Notes under the pieces: generated by a model
What the model was told of the DNA's origin: nothing
The model's input: the letters and a program-made list of their open reading frames with translations, nothing else
Database searches by the model: none
From: Anaerolinea sp.
GTDB taxonomy: Bacteria; Chloroflexota; Anaerolineae; Aggregatilineales; Aggregatilineaceae
Length of the DNA stretch: 40,481 nucleotides
Direction of reading: 5' to 3'
Assembly: GCA_020725705.1 (NCBI GenBank)
Contig: DYEN01000088.1
Span: forward strand, 1-40,481
Program-made: the position numbers and the translations under genes
Part shown: positions 15,685 to 26,152 of the stretch, piece by piece
Position numbering within the stretch: position 1 is the stretch's first letter
Layout of the letters: each line of letters starts with the position of its first letter

Positions 15685-16326
15685 ATGAACCAGCCCGACA
15701 AGAAATGGCTATCCCTCTCAGAAGCCGCCCGCAGCCTGGGTGTGCATCCGAGCACGCTGCGGCGCTGGGCAGATCGCGGCAGCATTCCGGTCAGCGTAAC
15801 ACCCGGGGGTCACCGCCGCTTTAGTGAAACCGACCTCGCCATGTTCGCCACACAGCATCGTCAGACCGGCACTCTGGCCCCCAACACCGGCCAGGTCTGG
15901 GGAGATTATGCGCTCGTCGAGACGCGCCAGCGGCTGTCCGTCCGGCCCGAACCTTCGTGGTTAGCAGCCTTCGAAGAAGACGAACGCAACGAGAAGCGCG
16001 AGCTTGGGCGCCGCTTGATGGGGCTGATCATGCAGCACATATCGGCGCCCGCCGACGACGAAACGCTGTTGATCGAGGCAAAAAGCATCGCGATCCGCTA
16101 TGCCCAGAACTGTGTCAGGGTTGGGCTGCGCGCGGCGGACGGACTCAAAGCTACCGCTTTCTTCCGCGACGCACTGACGGAAGTTGCCCTGCAAATGCCG
16201 CAAGTCGCCCGGCTGGACGACGAAGCACGGCTGCGGCTGCTGCGAAAAGTAAATCAGGTGTTCAACGTGGTTCAGGTCGCGCTGGTGGAGTATTACGAGC
16301 AGCACGGAGCGTCTCTTTCCCGATGA
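15685..16326 (+). CDS. MerR-type regulator with helical C-terminal domain, first gene of the heme operon
   Basis: A 213-residue protein. Residues 8-55 are a MerR/excisionase winged helix: WLSLSEAARSLGVHPSTLRRW, then the wing TPGGHRRFSETDLAMF. Residues 55-100 are a linker rich in charged residues. Residues 103-210 form an apparently all-helical domain of four or five helices (RRLMGLIMQHISA, AIRYAQNCVRVGLRAADGLKATAFFRDAL, VNQVFNVVQVALVEYYE) that I cannot name; it recalls RsbR-type sensor domains. It lacks an obvious metal-cysteine set. It overlaps hemA by 4 nt (ATGA), so it is made together with the enzymes and probably senses heme, a tetrapyrrole intermediate or redox state. That role is inference. 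Confidence 0.8.
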   Translation: MNQPDKKWLSLSEAARSLGVHPSTLRRWADRGSIPVSVTPGGHRRFSETDLAMFATQHRQTGTLAPNTGQVWGDYALVETRQRLSVRPEPSWLAAFEEDERNEKRELGRRLMGLIMQHISAPADDETLLIEAKSIAIRYAQNCVRVGLRAADGLKATAFFRDALTEVALQMPQVARLDDEARLRLLRKVNQVFNVVQVALVEYYEQHGASLSR

Positions 16327-17588
16327 GGCAGTCTACGTTTGAGTGCCGCAGTGTCAGCCATCACCGCGCGCCGCTGGCGATCCGCGAGCGCCTGAGCCTG
16401 ACGGCTGCGCAGCAGCTCGAGTGGCTCGCCCGACAGCGCCACACCCAGGTCGCGATCCTGTCTACCTGCAACCGCCTTGAACTGTACGCCTATGTACCCG
16501 CCGGGGATCAGGCGGATGCGTTGTGGGCCGGCTTGCTCGATGTCCAGGGGATCGACCCCAACGAGATCGCCGGCTATACCATGTCGGCTTCAGGGTCGGA
16601 CGCGGTTCGACATCTGTTTCGCGTCGCGGCAGGGCTAGAGTCGATGGCACTGGGCGAACCGCAGATCCTCGGCCAGGTGATCGCGGCGCACCAGCAGGCG
16701 CACGCGCAAGGCACCGCCGGAGCCGCGCTATCGCTCTTGTTCCGCGCCGCTATTCACGCCGCCAAACGCGCTCACAGCGAAACATCGATCGCCTTCGGGG
16801 CGGTGTCGGTCAGCTCGCTGGGAATCGCCAGGGCCGAAGCAGAACTCGGCTCGCTGGCCAACCGGCGGATCCTGATCCTTGGCGCGGGGGAAATCGCGCA
16901 AACGGTTGCGAAGGCGCTGGCTCAGCGCAAGATCGCGGATGTGGTGCTGGTGAGCCGGACTTACGAGCACGCGCGCAGGCTGGCCGCGGAGTGGCAGTTC
17001 CGGGCGCGGCCCATGACCGAACTCAAAGACGCGCTGATCGACGCCGATCTGTTGTTCACCACATCCAGCGCGCCGTTTATACTTCTCACCCGCGACGAGC
17101 TGGAGTCGGTGATGCGTCTGCGTGGGGGGAGACCGCTGTGCATCGTTGACCTGGCCGTGCCGCGTGACGTCGATCCCGCCGCCGCAGAGATCCCGGGAAT
17201 CGCGCTGTACGACCTCGACACCCTGCAGGGCGTCATCGAAACCACTCTGGCCGAACGCCGGGCCATGATCCCGCTGGTGGAACGTATTCTGGACGAGGAG
17301 CAGGCGGCGTTTTGGAACGACTACCACGGGCGGACGGTTGCGCCAACCATCCAACGGCTGCGCGAGCGGGCCGAGCAGGTCCGGCAGGCGGAGCTGTCAC
17401 GGGTGTTCAACCGCCTGCCCCCCGAAAGCGAGCATGAGCGCCTGCTGTTTGACCAGTTCAGCCACCGGTTTATGAACAAGATGCTCCACCAGCTCACCGA
17501 GAATTTGAAGGCGAAAGCGGGAAACGAGGACGGCGCGCTGTTGGCCGCTGTTGCGCGCGATCTGTTTGGACTGGAAGACAACGCCTAG
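16323..17588 (+). CDS. hemA: glutamyl-tRNA reductase
   Basis: A 421-residue enzyme that reduces glutamyl-tRNA(Glu) to glutamate-1-semialdehyde with NADPH, the first committed step. The catalytic cysteine is C49 in ILSTCNRLELYA. Then come GLESMALGEPQILGQVI (substrate pocket), SVSSLGIARAEAELG, the NADPH site ILILGAGEIAQTVAKAL (about 181-197), IVDLAVPRDVDP and the C-terminal dimerisation helices ending with LHQLTENLKAKA. ATG at 16323 overlaps the regulator stop codon (ATGA); the frame is open further upstream but only inside the regulator gene. HemC begins one base after its stop codon. Confidence 0.97.
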   Translation: MRQSTFECRSVSHHRAPLAIRERLSLTAAQQLEWLARQRHTQVAILSTCNRLELYAYVPAGDQADALWAGLLDVQGIDPNEIAGYTMSASGSDAVRHLFRVAAGLESMALGEPQILGQVIAAHQQAHAQGTAGAALSLLFRAAIHAAKRAHSETSIAFGAVSVSSLGIARAEAELGSLANRRILILGAGEIAQTVAKALAQRKIADVVLVSRTYEHARRLAAEWQFRARPMTELKDALIDADLLFTTSSAPFILLTRDELESVMRLRGGRPLCIVDLAVPRDVDPAAAEIPGIALYDLDTLQGVIETTLAERRAMIPLVERILDEEQAAFWNDYHGRTVAPTIQRLRERAEQVRQAELSRVFNRLPPESEHERLLFDQFSHRFMNKMLHQLTENLKAKAGNEDGALLAAVARDLFGLEDNA

Positions 17589-17589
17589 A

Positions 17590-18537
17590 ATGATCAGGGT
17601 CCCCTCACTCCGAATCGGCACGCGGCGCAGCCCGCTCGCCGTGTGGCAGGCCGAGCGCGTGCGGACGCTGCTCAGCGCGCATCACCCCGCCCTGCATGTG
17701 GAGCTTGTGTTCTTCACCACGCGCGGCGACCGAGAGCTGGCACGCCCCCTGCCGGAGATCGGCGGAAAAGGGTTGTTCACGCAGGAACTGGAAAAGGCCC
17801 TGCGCAATGGCGAGATCGATGTTGCCGCTCACAGCCTGAAGGACCTGCCCACCACTCTTGAGGCGGACTTCGCCCTGGGCGCGATCTTGCCACGCGCCAA
17901 CCCGTTCGACGCGCTTGTCAGTCGCGCCGGCTATACTCTCGCCACCCTGCCGCCCGGCGCCACCGTAGGAACGAGCAGCCTGCGGCGCAGCGCGCAACTG
18001 CTTGCCTACCGCCGCGACCTGCGCATCGAATTACTGCGCGGCAATGTGGATACGCGCCTGCACAAGGCGCTCGATCCTGGCGGCCCATACGACGCCATCG
18101 TGCTCGCGGTAGCCGGATTGGACCGGCTCGGATACAGCGAGAGAATCAGCGAGGTTATCGATCGCGACGTGATGCTGCCCGCGCCGGGCCAGGGCGCGGT
18201 TGCCGTGCAGTGCCGGGCCGATGACATCCGCGCCCTGGAGCTGCTTGCTGCGCTCGACCACCCCACCACGCGCCACGCGGTGACAGCCGAGCGCGCGTTC
18301 TTGCAGCAGTTGGACGCCGGGTGCCGCCTGCCGGTGTCGGCCTATGCCACGCTTGACGAGCACGAACTTCACCTGACCGGCCGGGTGAGTGACCTTGAAG
18401 GCATGCAAACCATCACTGTGCACGGGGACGCGCCCGCCGGTGAAGCGCACGCCCTGGGGATGAGATTGGCCGAACAGGCGCTCGCCCAAGGTGCGGATGC
18501 GCTGCTCAGTACGGTCCGCGGAGAGTTTCCCCAATGA
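17590..18537 (+). CDS. hemC: hydroxymethylbilane synthase (porphobilinogen deaminase)
   Basis: A 315-residue enzyme that links four porphobilinogens into hydroxymethylbilane. Visible are the N-terminal IGTRRSPLAVWQ, GGKGLFTQELEKALRNGEID, the catalytic aspartate D85 in HSLKDLPT, the arginine-rich GTSSLRRSAQL (128-137) and RGNVDTRL, and C245 in LDAGCRLPVSAYA, which carries the dipyrromethane cofactor. ATG at 17590 is one base after the hemA stop codon. The gene ends in a 4-nt ATGA overlap with hemD. Confidence 0.97.
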   Translation: MIRVPSLRIGTRRSPLAVWQAERVRTLLSAHHPALHVELVFFTTRGDRELARPLPEIGGKGLFTQELEKALRNGEIDVAAHSLKDLPTTLEADFALGAILPRANPFDALVSRAGYTLATLPPGATVGTSSLRRSAQLLAYRRDLRIELLRGNVDTRLHKALDPGGPYDAIVLAVAGLDRLGYSERISEVIDRDVMLPAPGQGAVAVQCRADDIRALELLAALDHPTTRHAVTAERAFLQQLDAGCRLPVSAYATLDEHELHLTGRVSDLEGMQTITVHGDAPAGEAHALGMRLAEQALAQGADALLSTVRGEFPQ

Positions 18538-19325
18538 CACCCCAGTCCCTCGCCGGAAAGCGTGTTGTGATCACCCGTCCGCCCCATGCTGCCGGGGAAT
18601 TCGCCAGCCGGCTGCGCGCACTGGGCGCGGAGCCGGTGCTGTTGCCCACAGTTTCCATCCGCCCGCCGCAAGACTGCGGCCCGCTCGATCATGCACTGGA
18701 GTATCTGGAACGCTACGACTGGGTGATTTTCACCAGCGCTAACGCGGTTGAGCATGTCTGGGAACGAGCGCGGGCATTGGGCCGCACGCCGGACCACACA
18801 GCCTGGCCGCAGATCGCAGCGATCGGCCCGGCAACGGCTGCCGCATTGAGCAGGTGTGGGCTGCAGGCCGCGCTTGTGTCAGAGCAGCACGTCGCCGAGG
18901 CACTCTTTGACGCGCTGGCGCGGGCTACGCGCCTGGCCGGCCTGCGTGTGCTTCTGCCACAGAGCAACCTCGCACGCCCGATCCTGGCGGATCGCCTGCG
19001 CGCGGCAGGCGCGTCGGTCGACGCACCGGTCGCCTATGAGACCATCATCACCGATGCCGATCCGTCGGTGCTGGCACCACCGCCGGACGCCATCACCTTC
19101 ACCAGCGCCTCGGCGGTGCAGAGCTTCGCCGCCCAGTTCGACAGCATCGCGACGCTCTCGCCCGGCACACTGATTGCCTGCATCGGGCCGGTCACTGCCG
19201 ACGCGGCGCGCGCGTGTGGCCTGCCGGTGCATGTCGTCGCCGATCCACACACCATCGAAGGGCTGATCGCGGCGCTCGACACGGCCTTCGCACATCCCCC
19301 CAGCGAAAGGATATCCGCCGAATGA
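18534..19325 (+). CDS. hemD: uroporphyrinogen-III synthase
   Basis: A 263-residue enzyme that closes hydroxymethylbilane to uroporphyrinogen III. The family is poorly conserved, but the pattern is present: [36 protein letters not shown], then [65 protein letters not shown] and [17 protein letters not shown]. Its position between hemC and hemB, with 4-nt overlaps on both sides, makes the call secure. Confidence 0.95.
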   Translation: MTPQSLAGKRVVITRPPHAAGEFASRLRALGAEPVLLPTVSIRPPQDCGPLDHALEYLERYDWVIFTSANAVEHVWERARALGRTPDHTAWPQIAAIGPATAAALSRCGLQAALVSEQHVAEALFDALARATRLAGLRVLLPQSNLARPILADRLRAAGASVDAPVAYETIITDADPSVLAPPPDAITFTSASAVQSFAAQFDSIATLSPGTLIACIGPVTADAARACGLPVHVVADPHTIEGLIAALDTAFAHPPSERISAE

Positions 19326-20302
19326 GTTTCCCGACCGTCCGGCTGCGGCGCCTGCGCGCCACGCCCACCCTGCGTGACATGGTCCGCGAGACCATGCTCA
19401 GCGCCTCGCAGTTGATCTATCCGCTGTTTGTCGTGCACGGGCGCAACGTGCATGAGGAGATCGGGTCGATGCCGGGTGTCTATCACCACTCGGTTGACCG
19501 GTTGGCGGCTGAGATTGACGAGCTTTCGGCGCTGAATATCCCGGCTGTTATCCTGTTTGGCATCCCCGCCCACAAAGACCCAATCGGGCAGGAGAACTTT
19601 GCAGAAGACGGGATCGTTCAGCAGGCAATCCGGGCGATCAAGGCTGCCAATCCCGCGATCCTGGTCATTACCGACGTGTGCCTGTGCGAATACACCGATC
19701 ACGGCCACTGCGGGCTGGTGCGCGGCAACGAGATCCTCAACGACGAAACCCTCGACGTTCTGGGCCGGGTCGCCGTGTCACACGCGCAGGCAGGGGCGGA
19801 TGTCGTCGCCCCGAGCGGGATGATGGACGGCATGATCGGCGCGATCCGGGCGGCCCTCGACAGCGCCGGATATCCTGGCGTGAGCATCTTCTCATATGCC
19901 ATCAAATACGCCAGCGCGTTCTATGGCCCGTTCCGCGAGGCCGCCGACAGTGCGCCCAGTTTCGGCGATCGGCGCACGCATCAGATGGACCCGGCCAACG
20001 CGCGCGAAGCCCTGCGCGAGGCACAGCTTGATGTCGAGGAAGGCGCCGATATGCTGATGGTCAAACCCGCGCTGGCCTATCTCGACATCATTCGCCGCGT
20101 GCGAGCCCGTTTCGACCTGCCTCTCGCTGCATACAACGTCAGCGGAGAATACAGCATGGTGAAAGCGGCAGCGGCGCGTGGCTGGCTGGACGAGCGCCGT
20201 GTCGTGCTCGAAACACTGACGGCCATCCGCCGCGCCGGAGCGGATCTGATCCTGACCTACCACGCCAAAGATGCTGCCGCATGGTTGCAGTCCTGGGAGT
20301 AG
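19322..20302 (+). CDS. hemB: delta-aminolevulinic acid dehydratase (porphobilinogen synthase)
   Basis: A 326-residue enzyme joining two 5-aminolevulinates into porphobilinogen. The zinc-type active site is present: C120, C122 and C130 in [14 protein letters not shown]. The two active-site lysines are K195 ([15 protein letters not shown]) and K248 ([12 protein letters not shown]). ATG at 19322 overlaps the hemD stop codon. After its own stop there are 6 nt before the hemQ-Rieske gene, whose ribosome site GGAG lies inside the hemB end. Confidence 0.97.
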   Translation: MSFPTVRLRRLRATPTLRDMVRETMLSASQLIYPLFVVHGRNVHEEIGSMPGVYHHSVDRLAAEIDELSALNIPAVILFGIPAHKDPIGQENFAEDGIVQQAIRAIKAANPAILVITDVCLCEYTDHGHCGLVRGNEILNDETLDVLGRVAVSHAQAGADVVAPSGMMDGMIGAIRAALDSAGYPGVSIFSYAIKYASAFYGPFREAADSAPSFGDRRTHQMDPANAREALREAQLDVEEGADMLMVKPALAYLDIIRRVRARFDLPLAAYNVSGEYSMVKAAAARGWLDERRVVLETLTAIRRAGADLILTYHAKDAAAWLQSWE

Positions 20303-20308
20303 CTGTCG

Positions 20309-21415
20309 ATGAGCGCTGAAACACCTTCCCACAACCCGGACACCGCCGGCCGCCAATGCGTCAAATACACCTTTTACAAGCTGGACGCGGCCTTTCTGCG
20401 CCTGCCAGAAGAAAAGCAGCGCGACGCGAAACTTGACTTCATCGACACGGTGCGCCACTTCAACCGCCGGATGCTGCTGCGCTCGTACAGTCTGGTCGGC
20501 ATGCGCCGTGACGTGGACTTCCTGCTGTGGACTGTTGCGGCAGAGATGGAACCTTTCCAGCAGCTTGAAACGGCGATCCGCAACACCGCCCTCGGCCCGT
20601 TTCTGTCAGTCGCGCGGTCGTTCCTCTCGACCACCAAGCGCAGCATCTACGACATCAGCCTGCCAGAAGACGCTCAGGCGCCGAACGCCGACGAGCGCAT
20701 CCGGATCGAGCCGAGCGGATCGCGCTATCTGTTTGTTTACCCGTTCATCAAGACACGCGCCTGGTATGCCCTCTCGCACGAGGAGCGCCAGGAGATGATC
20801 ACCGAGCACATCCGCGTCGGGCGCAAATATCCGGACATCCGCCTGAACACGACGTATTCGTACGGCATTGACGATCAAGAGTTCGTAGTCGCGTTCGAGG
20901 GCGACAACCCGCACGATTTCGTAGACCTGGTCGCCGACCTGCGCTTCACCAAAGCCAGCATGTACACGCAAGCCGATACGCCGATGCATATTTGCATTGC
21001 CATGCCGCTGCCCGAAGTGATGGACTCGATCGGCGGGGCGCACGTCAGCGATCTGGTGGACCCGGATGTACCCGAGGTGGGCGGATGGCTGGCGGTCGCC
21101 ACGATGGACGAGCTGGCGCCGGAGTCATCACTGCGCGTGTACTACGGGGCGCAGCAAGTCGCGCTGTTCCGGGTTAACGGCAGCATCTACGCGCTGAGCA
21201 ACCGCTGCCCGCACGCCCGGGGTCCGCTGTGCGAGGGAACGCTGGTGACGAACGGCGATGGCCCCGCGGTGCGCTGCCCGTGGCACGAAGCGTTCTTCAG
21301 CCTGGAAACCGGCAGGGTGCTGTCCGGCCCGGCCCCGCGCGCCGTCGAGACATTCCGCGTGCGCGTCGAGGGCGGCACAATCTACATCGCACAGAGCGGC
21401 GAGGGCGGCGAATGA
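20309..21415 (+). CDS. hemQ: coproheme decarboxylase HemQ (ChdC) fused to a C-terminal Rieske 2Fe-2S domain
   Basis: A 368-residue protein; HemQ alone is usually about 230-250. Residues 15-235 form the chlorite-dismutase-like HemQ part: [27 protein letters not shown], the catalytic tyrosine Y144 in [11 protein letters not shown], and proximal heme histidine H167 in [18 protein letters not shown], a pattern close to actinobacterial HemQ. It decarboxylates coproheme to heme b using peroxide. Residues 255-362 form a Rieske ferredoxin domain: C300-P-H302 and C323-P-W-H326, with [19 protein letters not shown] and [14 protein letters not shown]. Both ligand pairs are intact, so a 2Fe-2S cluster is expected. 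The fusion is continuous in one frame and overlaps hemE by 4 nt. The electron-transfer role of the added domain is unknown. Confidence 0.93.
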   Translation: MSAETPSHNPDTAGRQCVKYTFYKLDAAFLRLPEEKQRDAKLDFIDTVRHFNRRMLLRSYSLVGMRRDVDFLLWTVAAEMEPFQQLETAIRNTALGPFLSVARSFLSTTKRSIYDISLPEDAQAPNADERIRIEPSGSRYLFVYPFIKTRAWYALSHEERQEMITEHIRVGRKYPDIRLNTTYSYGIDDQEFVVAFEGDNPHDFVDLVADLRFTKASMYTQADTPMHICIAMPLPEVMDSIGGAHVSDLVDPDVPEVGGWLAVATMDELAPESSLRVYYGAQQVALFRVNGSIYALSNRCPHARGPLCEGTLVTNGDGPAVRCPWHEAFFSLETGRVLSGPAPRAVETFRVRVEGGTIYIAQSGEGGE

Positions 21416-22458
21416 GATCGAGCCGGTTTCTCATGGCCTGCCGCCGCGAACCGGTGGACGTCACACCGGTGTGGCTGATGCGGCAGGCGGGCCGCTATAT
21501 GCCTGAATATCGCACCATCCGCGCACGGCACAGCATGCTCGATGCCATCCGCACGCCCGAGCTGGCCTGTGAGATCACGCTCCAGCCGGTTAATGTCTTC
21601 GCGGTAGATGCCGCGATCATCTTCGCGGACATTCTACCGATCCTGATCGGCATGGGGCTGGACCTCGACTTTGTCAAAGGCGAAGGCCCCGCGATCTCCA
21701 ATCCCGTGCGCTCTCCGGCAGATGTGGACGCGCTTCGCATGCCGCCCACCGAGGAAAACCTGCCCTATACGCTCGAAGCGATCCGGCTGGTGCGGCGCGA
21801 ACTGGACGGGCGCGTCCCGCTGATCGGTTTTGCGGGCGCGCCGTTTACGCTGGCGAGCTACGCGATCGAAGGCGGCGGCTCGAAGCATCACGTTCGCACC
21901 AAGTCGTTCATGCACGCCGAGCCGGACGCCTGGCACCGCCTGATGGACAAGCTGGCGACGGTGCTGGGCGAGTACCTCGTCGCACAGGTGCAGGCCGGCG
22001 CTCAGGCGCTGCAAGTTTTCGATAGCTGGGCCGGGGTACTGTCACCGGCGGACTATCGTGCGTTCGTCTTGCCATATACGCAGCATGTCATTGAGCGCGC
22101 GCGCAGCACCGGCGTGCCGGTGATCTACTTTGGCACCGATCTGAACGGCATGCTGCCGCTGGTTCGGAAAACCGGCGCGGACGTGTTCGGGCTGGACTGG
22201 CGGATCGGGATCGATGATGCCTGGCACCAGCTTGGCGAGGACATCGCCATTCAAGGGAACCTCGACCCGGTGACCCTGCTCGCGCCGTGGCCAGAGATCC
22301 GCCGCGGCATCGATGACGTGCTGATGCGGGTCGCCGGGCGCCCTGGGCATATCTTCAACCTGGGGCATGGCATTCTGCCGGAAACACCTGTCGACAACGT
22401 CCGCCGGCTGGTGGATTACGTGCATACATGGGGCACTGGAGAGAAAAGTGACGGCTGA
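21412..22458 (+). CDS. hemE: uroporphyrinogen decarboxylase
   Basis: A 348-residue enzyme that converts uroporphyrinogen III to coproporphyrinogen III. The signature [15 protein letters not shown] is at residues 20-34, including the substrate-binding arginines. [36 protein letters not shown] and the ending [24 protein letters not shown] are all conserved. ATG at 21412 overlaps the hemQ stop codon (ATGA). The 3' end overlaps hemH by 11 nt. Confidence 0.97.
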   Translation: MRSSRFLMACRREPVDVTPVWLMRQAGRYMPEYRTIRARHSMLDAIRTPELACEITLQPVNVFAVDAAIIFADILPILIGMGLDLDFVKGEGPAISNPVRSPADVDALRMPPTEENLPYTLEAIRLVRRELDGRVPLIGFAGAPFTLASYAIEGGGSKHHVRTKSFMHAEPDAWHRLMDKLATVLGEYLVAQVQAGAQALQVFDSWAGVLSPADYRAFVLPYTQHVIERARSTGVPVIYFGTDLNGMLPLVRKTGADVFGLDWRIGIDDAWHQLGEDIAIQGNLDPVTLLAPWPEIRRGIDDVLMRVAGRPGHIFNLGHGILPETPVDNVRRLVDYVHTWGTGEKSDG

Positions 22459-23383
22459 AACAATTGGTGTGCTGCTGATGGCGTATGGCGGGCCAGATTC
22501 GCTGGACGACATTCCCGCTTATCTGCACGACATCCGCGGGGGGCGCCCCACACCGGGTGAGCTGGTCGCCGAGATCACCGAGAACTACCGGCGCATTGGC
22601 GGCAGGTCGCCGCTATTGGAGCTGACTCGGCGCCAGGCAGCTCTTGTCGAGGCGCGGCTCAACGTTGGCGCCCCACCCGGGCGCCGCTACAAATCCTATA
22701 TCGGCATGCGCCACTGGTCCCCATGGATCGAAGACGCGGTCGACCGGATGATGCAAGACGGGATCCGTGATGCCGTCGCCCTGGTGCTGGCGCCACACTA
22801 TTCGAACATGAGTGTTGCCAGATACTTCGCCAAACTCGACGCCGCGCTCGCCAAATACCCCAACCCCTTCAGCGTCACGCCGATTACCAGTTACCACGAT
22901 CATCCGTTGTACATCCAGGCGCTGGCCCGGCGCGTCAGCGAGGGTCTGGCGAGAATGCCGGCAGATACACTCGTGATCTTCAGCGCGCACAGCCTTCCGC
23001 AACGTATCCTCGCCGAAGGCGACCCGTATGACGCACAGCTTCGCGAAACCGCGCGGCTGGTCGCGGAACATGCCGGGCTGCCCGACGATGCCTGGACCTT
23101 CTCATACCAAAGTGCCGGTCATTCGCCGGAGCCATGGCTCGGTCCGCAGCTTGAAGACTATGTGGTTGAGCTGGCGCAGCAGGGGTACCGGAACCTGCTC
23201 TCCGTTCCGATCGGCTTTGTGGCGGATCACGTTGAGGTGCTGTTCGATATCGACATCCAAGCGCGTGAGGCGGCGCAAGCGGCGGGCGCGCGTCTGGACC
23301 GCGTGCCCTCGCTCAACGACGATCCACTCTTCATCGCGGCGCTGGTCGATCTCGTCCGCGCGGCGCACAGGGCGCGTGCATGA
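22448..23383 (+). CDS. hemH: coproporphyrin ferrochelatase
   Basis: A 311-residue ferrochelatase. GTG at 22448 is chosen: GGAG lies about 7 nt upstream, it overlaps hemE by 11 nt and gives the normal N-terminus [21 protein letters not shown]. The tyrosine in MAYGGP is typical of the Gram-positive type that inserts iron into coproporphyrin III. The catalytic histidine is in [15 protein letters not shown] and the glutamate in [12 protein letters not shown], followed by [17 protein letters not shown]. With HemQ and HemY beside it, the coproporphyrin-dependent pathway is the natural reading. No hemF or hemN is needed and none is present. Confidence 0.95.
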   Translation: MTAETIGVLLMAYGGPDSLDDIPAYLHDIRGGRPTPGELVAEITENYRRIGGRSPLLELTRRQAALVEARLNVGAPPGRRYKSYIGMRHWSPWIEDAVDRMMQDGIRDAVALVLAPHYSNMSVARYFAKLDAALAKYPNPFSVTPITSYHDHPLYIQALARRVSEGLARMPADTLVIFSAHSLPQRILAEGDPYDAQLRETARLVAEHAGLPDDAWTFSYQSAGHSPEPWLGPQLEDYVVELAQQGYRNLLSVPIGFVADHVEVLFDIDIQAREAAQAAGARLDRVPSLNDDPLFIAALVDLVRAAHRARA

Positions 23384-24834
23384 GCCAGCACGTCGTCATC
23401 GTTGGTGGCGGCATCGCCGGGCTGGCGACTGCCTATTTCCTGCAGAAAGAAGCCACAGCGCAGGGCCTCGACATCACCCTGACGCTGGTCGAGCGCGAGG
23501 CCCAGCTCGGCGGTAAGATCGTCACGGATATCGCCGGCGAATTCGTGGTCGAAGGCGGGCCGGACTCGTTTATCACACAGAAGCCGTGGGCGCTGCAACT
23601 CTGCCGTGAGCTGGGGCTGGCTGATCGGCTGATCGGGACAAATGACATGCAGCGCAGCGTGTATGTTCTGCGGAACGGCCGGCTGCGCAAAATGCCGGAC
23701 GGCATGCTGCTGATTGTGCCGACACGCTTTATGCCGTTTGTCACGTCCGACCTGCTTTCGTGGCGCGCGAAGCTCCGCATGGGGCTGGACCTGTTCATCC
23801 GGCCGCGTCGCGACCCGGCGGACGAGAGCCTGGCGAACTTCATCCGGCGGCGGCTTGGTCAGGAAGCGCTGGACGTGCTGGCCGAGCCGATGATGGCAGG
23901 AATTCACGTCGCCGATCCTGAGACGCTCAGTCTGCAAGCCACCTTTCCGCGCTTCGTCGAGATCGAGCGGCGCTACGGCAGCCTCACGCGTGGCATGATT
24001 GCCGCGCGGCGCGTCGCCCGCGCCAACGGACGGGATGCCAGGACGACCACCTTTATGACGCTGCGCGGCGGCCTGCAAGAGCTTGTCGGCGCGCTGGCGC
24101 ATACGATTCGCGCGGAGATTCGCCTGGGGACACGGGTCACCCGGCTGGCGGCCACCCCGGCCGGTGGCTATCGTCTACTGTTGGACGACAGCGTGATGCT
24201 CGAAGCGGACGCGGTCGTCCTGGCGACCCCCGCTTACGTCAGCGCTGACCTGCTGCGTCACACTGCACCCGAGCTTGCCACAAAACTGGACGCGATCCGC
24301 TACGTCTCGACGGCGACCGTCTCGCTCGGCTACAACGCCGACGAGTTCGAACACCCGCTCGACGGTTTCGGCTTCGTCGTCCCGCGCCACGAGCAGGCCC
24401 GGCTGCTGGCCTGCACCTGGACGAGCACCAAGTTCCCACAGCGTGCCGCACCGGGAACGGTTTTGTTGCGGGCGTTTGTCGGCGGGCCGCGCCGCGAAGG
24501 CCTGGTCGCACTGGATGATGATGCTCTCGTCGGCCTGGTGCGCGAAGAACTGCGGGCGATCATGGGCGTGAGCGCGCGCCCCACGCTGGCGCGAGTCTTC
24601 CGCTGGCACCGCAGCAACCCGCAGTATGAGGTCGGGCACCTGGATCGCGTGGACGAGATCGAGGCGCTGGCTCCGACCGGCCTATATCTGACCGGCAGCG
24701 CGTATCGCGGCGTCGGCATCCCGGACTGTGTGCGGCAGGGCCAGGAAACCGCCGCCGCCGTCGCACGCTATCTGGCCGGGCAGTATGTTTCGCGCATCTT
24801 ACCCTCCGAGGACATGACACACCATGCAGATTGA
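23380..24834 (+). CDS. hemY: coproporphyrinogen/protoporphyrinogen oxidase, HemY (CgoX) type
   Basis: A 484-residue FAD enzyme oxidising coproporphyrinogen III to coproporphyrin III with oxygen. The N-terminal FAD site is [18 protein letters not shown], then [30 protein letters not shown] is characteristic of Hem[24 protein letters not shown] lies mid-protein and [22 protein letters not shown] is the C-terminal FAD contact. ATG at 23380 overlaps the hemH stop codon, and the gene overlaps hemL by 11 nt. Confidence 0.95.
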   Translation: MSQHVVIVGGGIAGLATAYFLQKEATAQGLDITLTLVEREAQLGGKIVTDIAGEFVVEGGPDSFITQKPWALQLCRELGLADRLIGTNDMQRSVYVLRNGRLRKMPDGMLLIVPTRFMPFVTSDLLSWRAKLRMGLDLFIRPRRDPADESLANFIRRRLGQEALDVLAEPMMAGIHVADPETLSLQATFPRFVEIERRYGSLTRGMIAARRVARANGRDARTTTFMTLRGGLQELVGALAHTIRAEIRLGTRVTRLAATPAGGYRLLLDDSVMLEADAVVLATPAYVSADLLRHTAPELATKLDAIRYVSTATVSLGYNADEFEHPLDGFGFVVPRHEQARLLACTWTSTKFPQRAAPGTVLLRAFVGGPRREGLVALDDDALVGLVREELRAIMGVSARPTLARVFRWHRSNPQYEVGHLDRVDEIEALAPTGLYLTGSAYRGVGIPDCVRQGQETAAAVARYLAGQYVSRILPSEDMTHHAD

Positions 24835-26113
24835 GCGCTCATCCGAACTCTACCGCCAGGCCACGCGACTGATGCCGGGCGGGGTCAATTCCCCAGTGCG
24901 CGCCTTTCGCGGCGTCGGTGGCGACCCGCTGTTCATCGCGCGCGGCGAAGGCCCTTATCTGGTTGATGTAGACGGCAACCGCTATGTAGATTACGTCCTG
25001 AGCTGGGGGCCGCTGATCCTCGGCCACGCGCACCCAGCGGTGGTCGAGGCGATTCAGCGGCAGGCCGCGCGCGGGACCAGCTTCGGGGCGCCTACTGAGG
25101 TCGAGGTCGAGCTTGCGCAGGCGGTGATTGATCTGGTGCCATCTGTCGAGATGGTCCGCTTCGTCAACTCCGGCACAGAAGCGACGATGTCGGCACTGCG
25201 CCTGGCGCGCGCCTACACCGGGCGGCACAAAATCGTCAAGTTCGAGGGGTGTTATCACGGGCATGCAGACATGTTGCTCGTGCAGGCCGGTTCCGGCATC
25301 GCGACACTTGGCCTGCCGGACAGCCCCGGCGTGCCCCCAGGCGCAACTCAGGACACCCTGCTCGCCCCCTACAACGATCTGGGGGCGGTGCGGGCGCTGT
25401 TCGAGCAGTTTCCTGATGAAATTGCCGCCGTGATTGTCGAGCCGGTCGCCGGGAACATGGGTGTCGTGCTACCGGCGGACGGGTTTCTCCAGGGGCTGCG
25501 CGCGCTGACAACGGCGCATCACGCGCTGTTGATTTTCGACGAGGTGATGACGGGCTTTCGTGTCGCGCCGGGTGGGGCACAGGCTGCGTACGGGATCATG
25601 CCCGACTTAACCGCGCTGGGCAAGGTCATCGGCGGGGGGCTGCCGGTCGGCGCCTACGGCGGGCGACGCGACATCATGGAGCAGGTTGCGCCGGCAGGGC
25701 CGGTATACCAGGCGGGCACACTTTCGGGTAATCCGCTGGCGATGGCAGCCGGGCTGGCGACGTTGAAAGAGCTTTGCGCGCCGGGCGTATTCGAGCGAAT
25801 TGCCGCAGTAGCGACCGCGCTCCAGCGGGCAATACGCGCCGGTGCCCATGAGGCGGGCATTCCCGTGCAAACCGTCGCAGTCGGCACGATGTTTGGCGTG
25901 TTTTTTCACTCTCAAGCGGTGACAAACTACGCCGAAGTGAAAACCTGCGACACCCAGCGTTACGCCGCCCTCTTCCATGCCCTGTTGGCGCGCGGGGTGT
26001 ATCTGGCACCCTCGGCGTTCGAAAGCGGGTTCGCCTCGCTGGCACACGAAGGCGAGGCATTAGAGCGTACACTGGAAGCCATCGACGACGTTTTCCGGCA
26101 CGCGCGCATCTAA
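24824..26113 (+). CDS. hemL: glutamate-1-semialdehyde 2,1-aminomutase
   Basis: A 429-residue PLP enzyme giving 5-aminolevulinate from the hemA product. Seen are [36 protein letters not shown], the gating-type segment [31 protein letters not shown] and the PLP lysine K267 in [19 protein letters not shown]. It is the last biosynthetic gene, although it acts second in the pathway. It overlaps hemY by 11 nt. With hemA it shows that the organism uses the five-carbon route. Confidence 0.97.
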   Translation: MQIERSSELYRQATRLMPGGVNSPVRAFRGVGGDPLFIARGEGPYLVDVDGNRYVDYVLSWGPLILGHAHPAVVEAIQRQAARGTSFGAPTEVEVELAQAVIDLVPSVEMVRFVNSGTEATMSALRLARAYTGRHKIVKFEGCYHGHADMLLVQAGSGIATLGLPDSPGVPPGATQDTLLAPYNDLGAVRALFEQFPDEIAAVIVEPVAGNMGVVLPADGFLQGLRALTTAHHALLIFDEVMTGFRVAPGGAQAAYGIMPDLTALGKVIGGGLPVGAYGGRRDIMEQVAPAGPVYQAGTLSGNPLAMAAGLATLKELCAPGVFERIAAVATALQRAIRAGAHEAGIPVQTVAVGTMFGVFFHSQAVTNYAEVKTCDTQRYAALFHALLARGVYLAPSAFESGFASLAHEGEALERTLEAIDDVFRHARI

Positions 26114-26152
26114 CACGGCCAGAGCGCGCTCGGTCTCAAGCTGGGAGCTGGA

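Noticed and set aside
15957-16322. Upstream extension of the hemA reading frame
   Set aside because: The open frame lies inside the regulator gene; the family N-terminus and the ATGA overlap both place the start at 16323.
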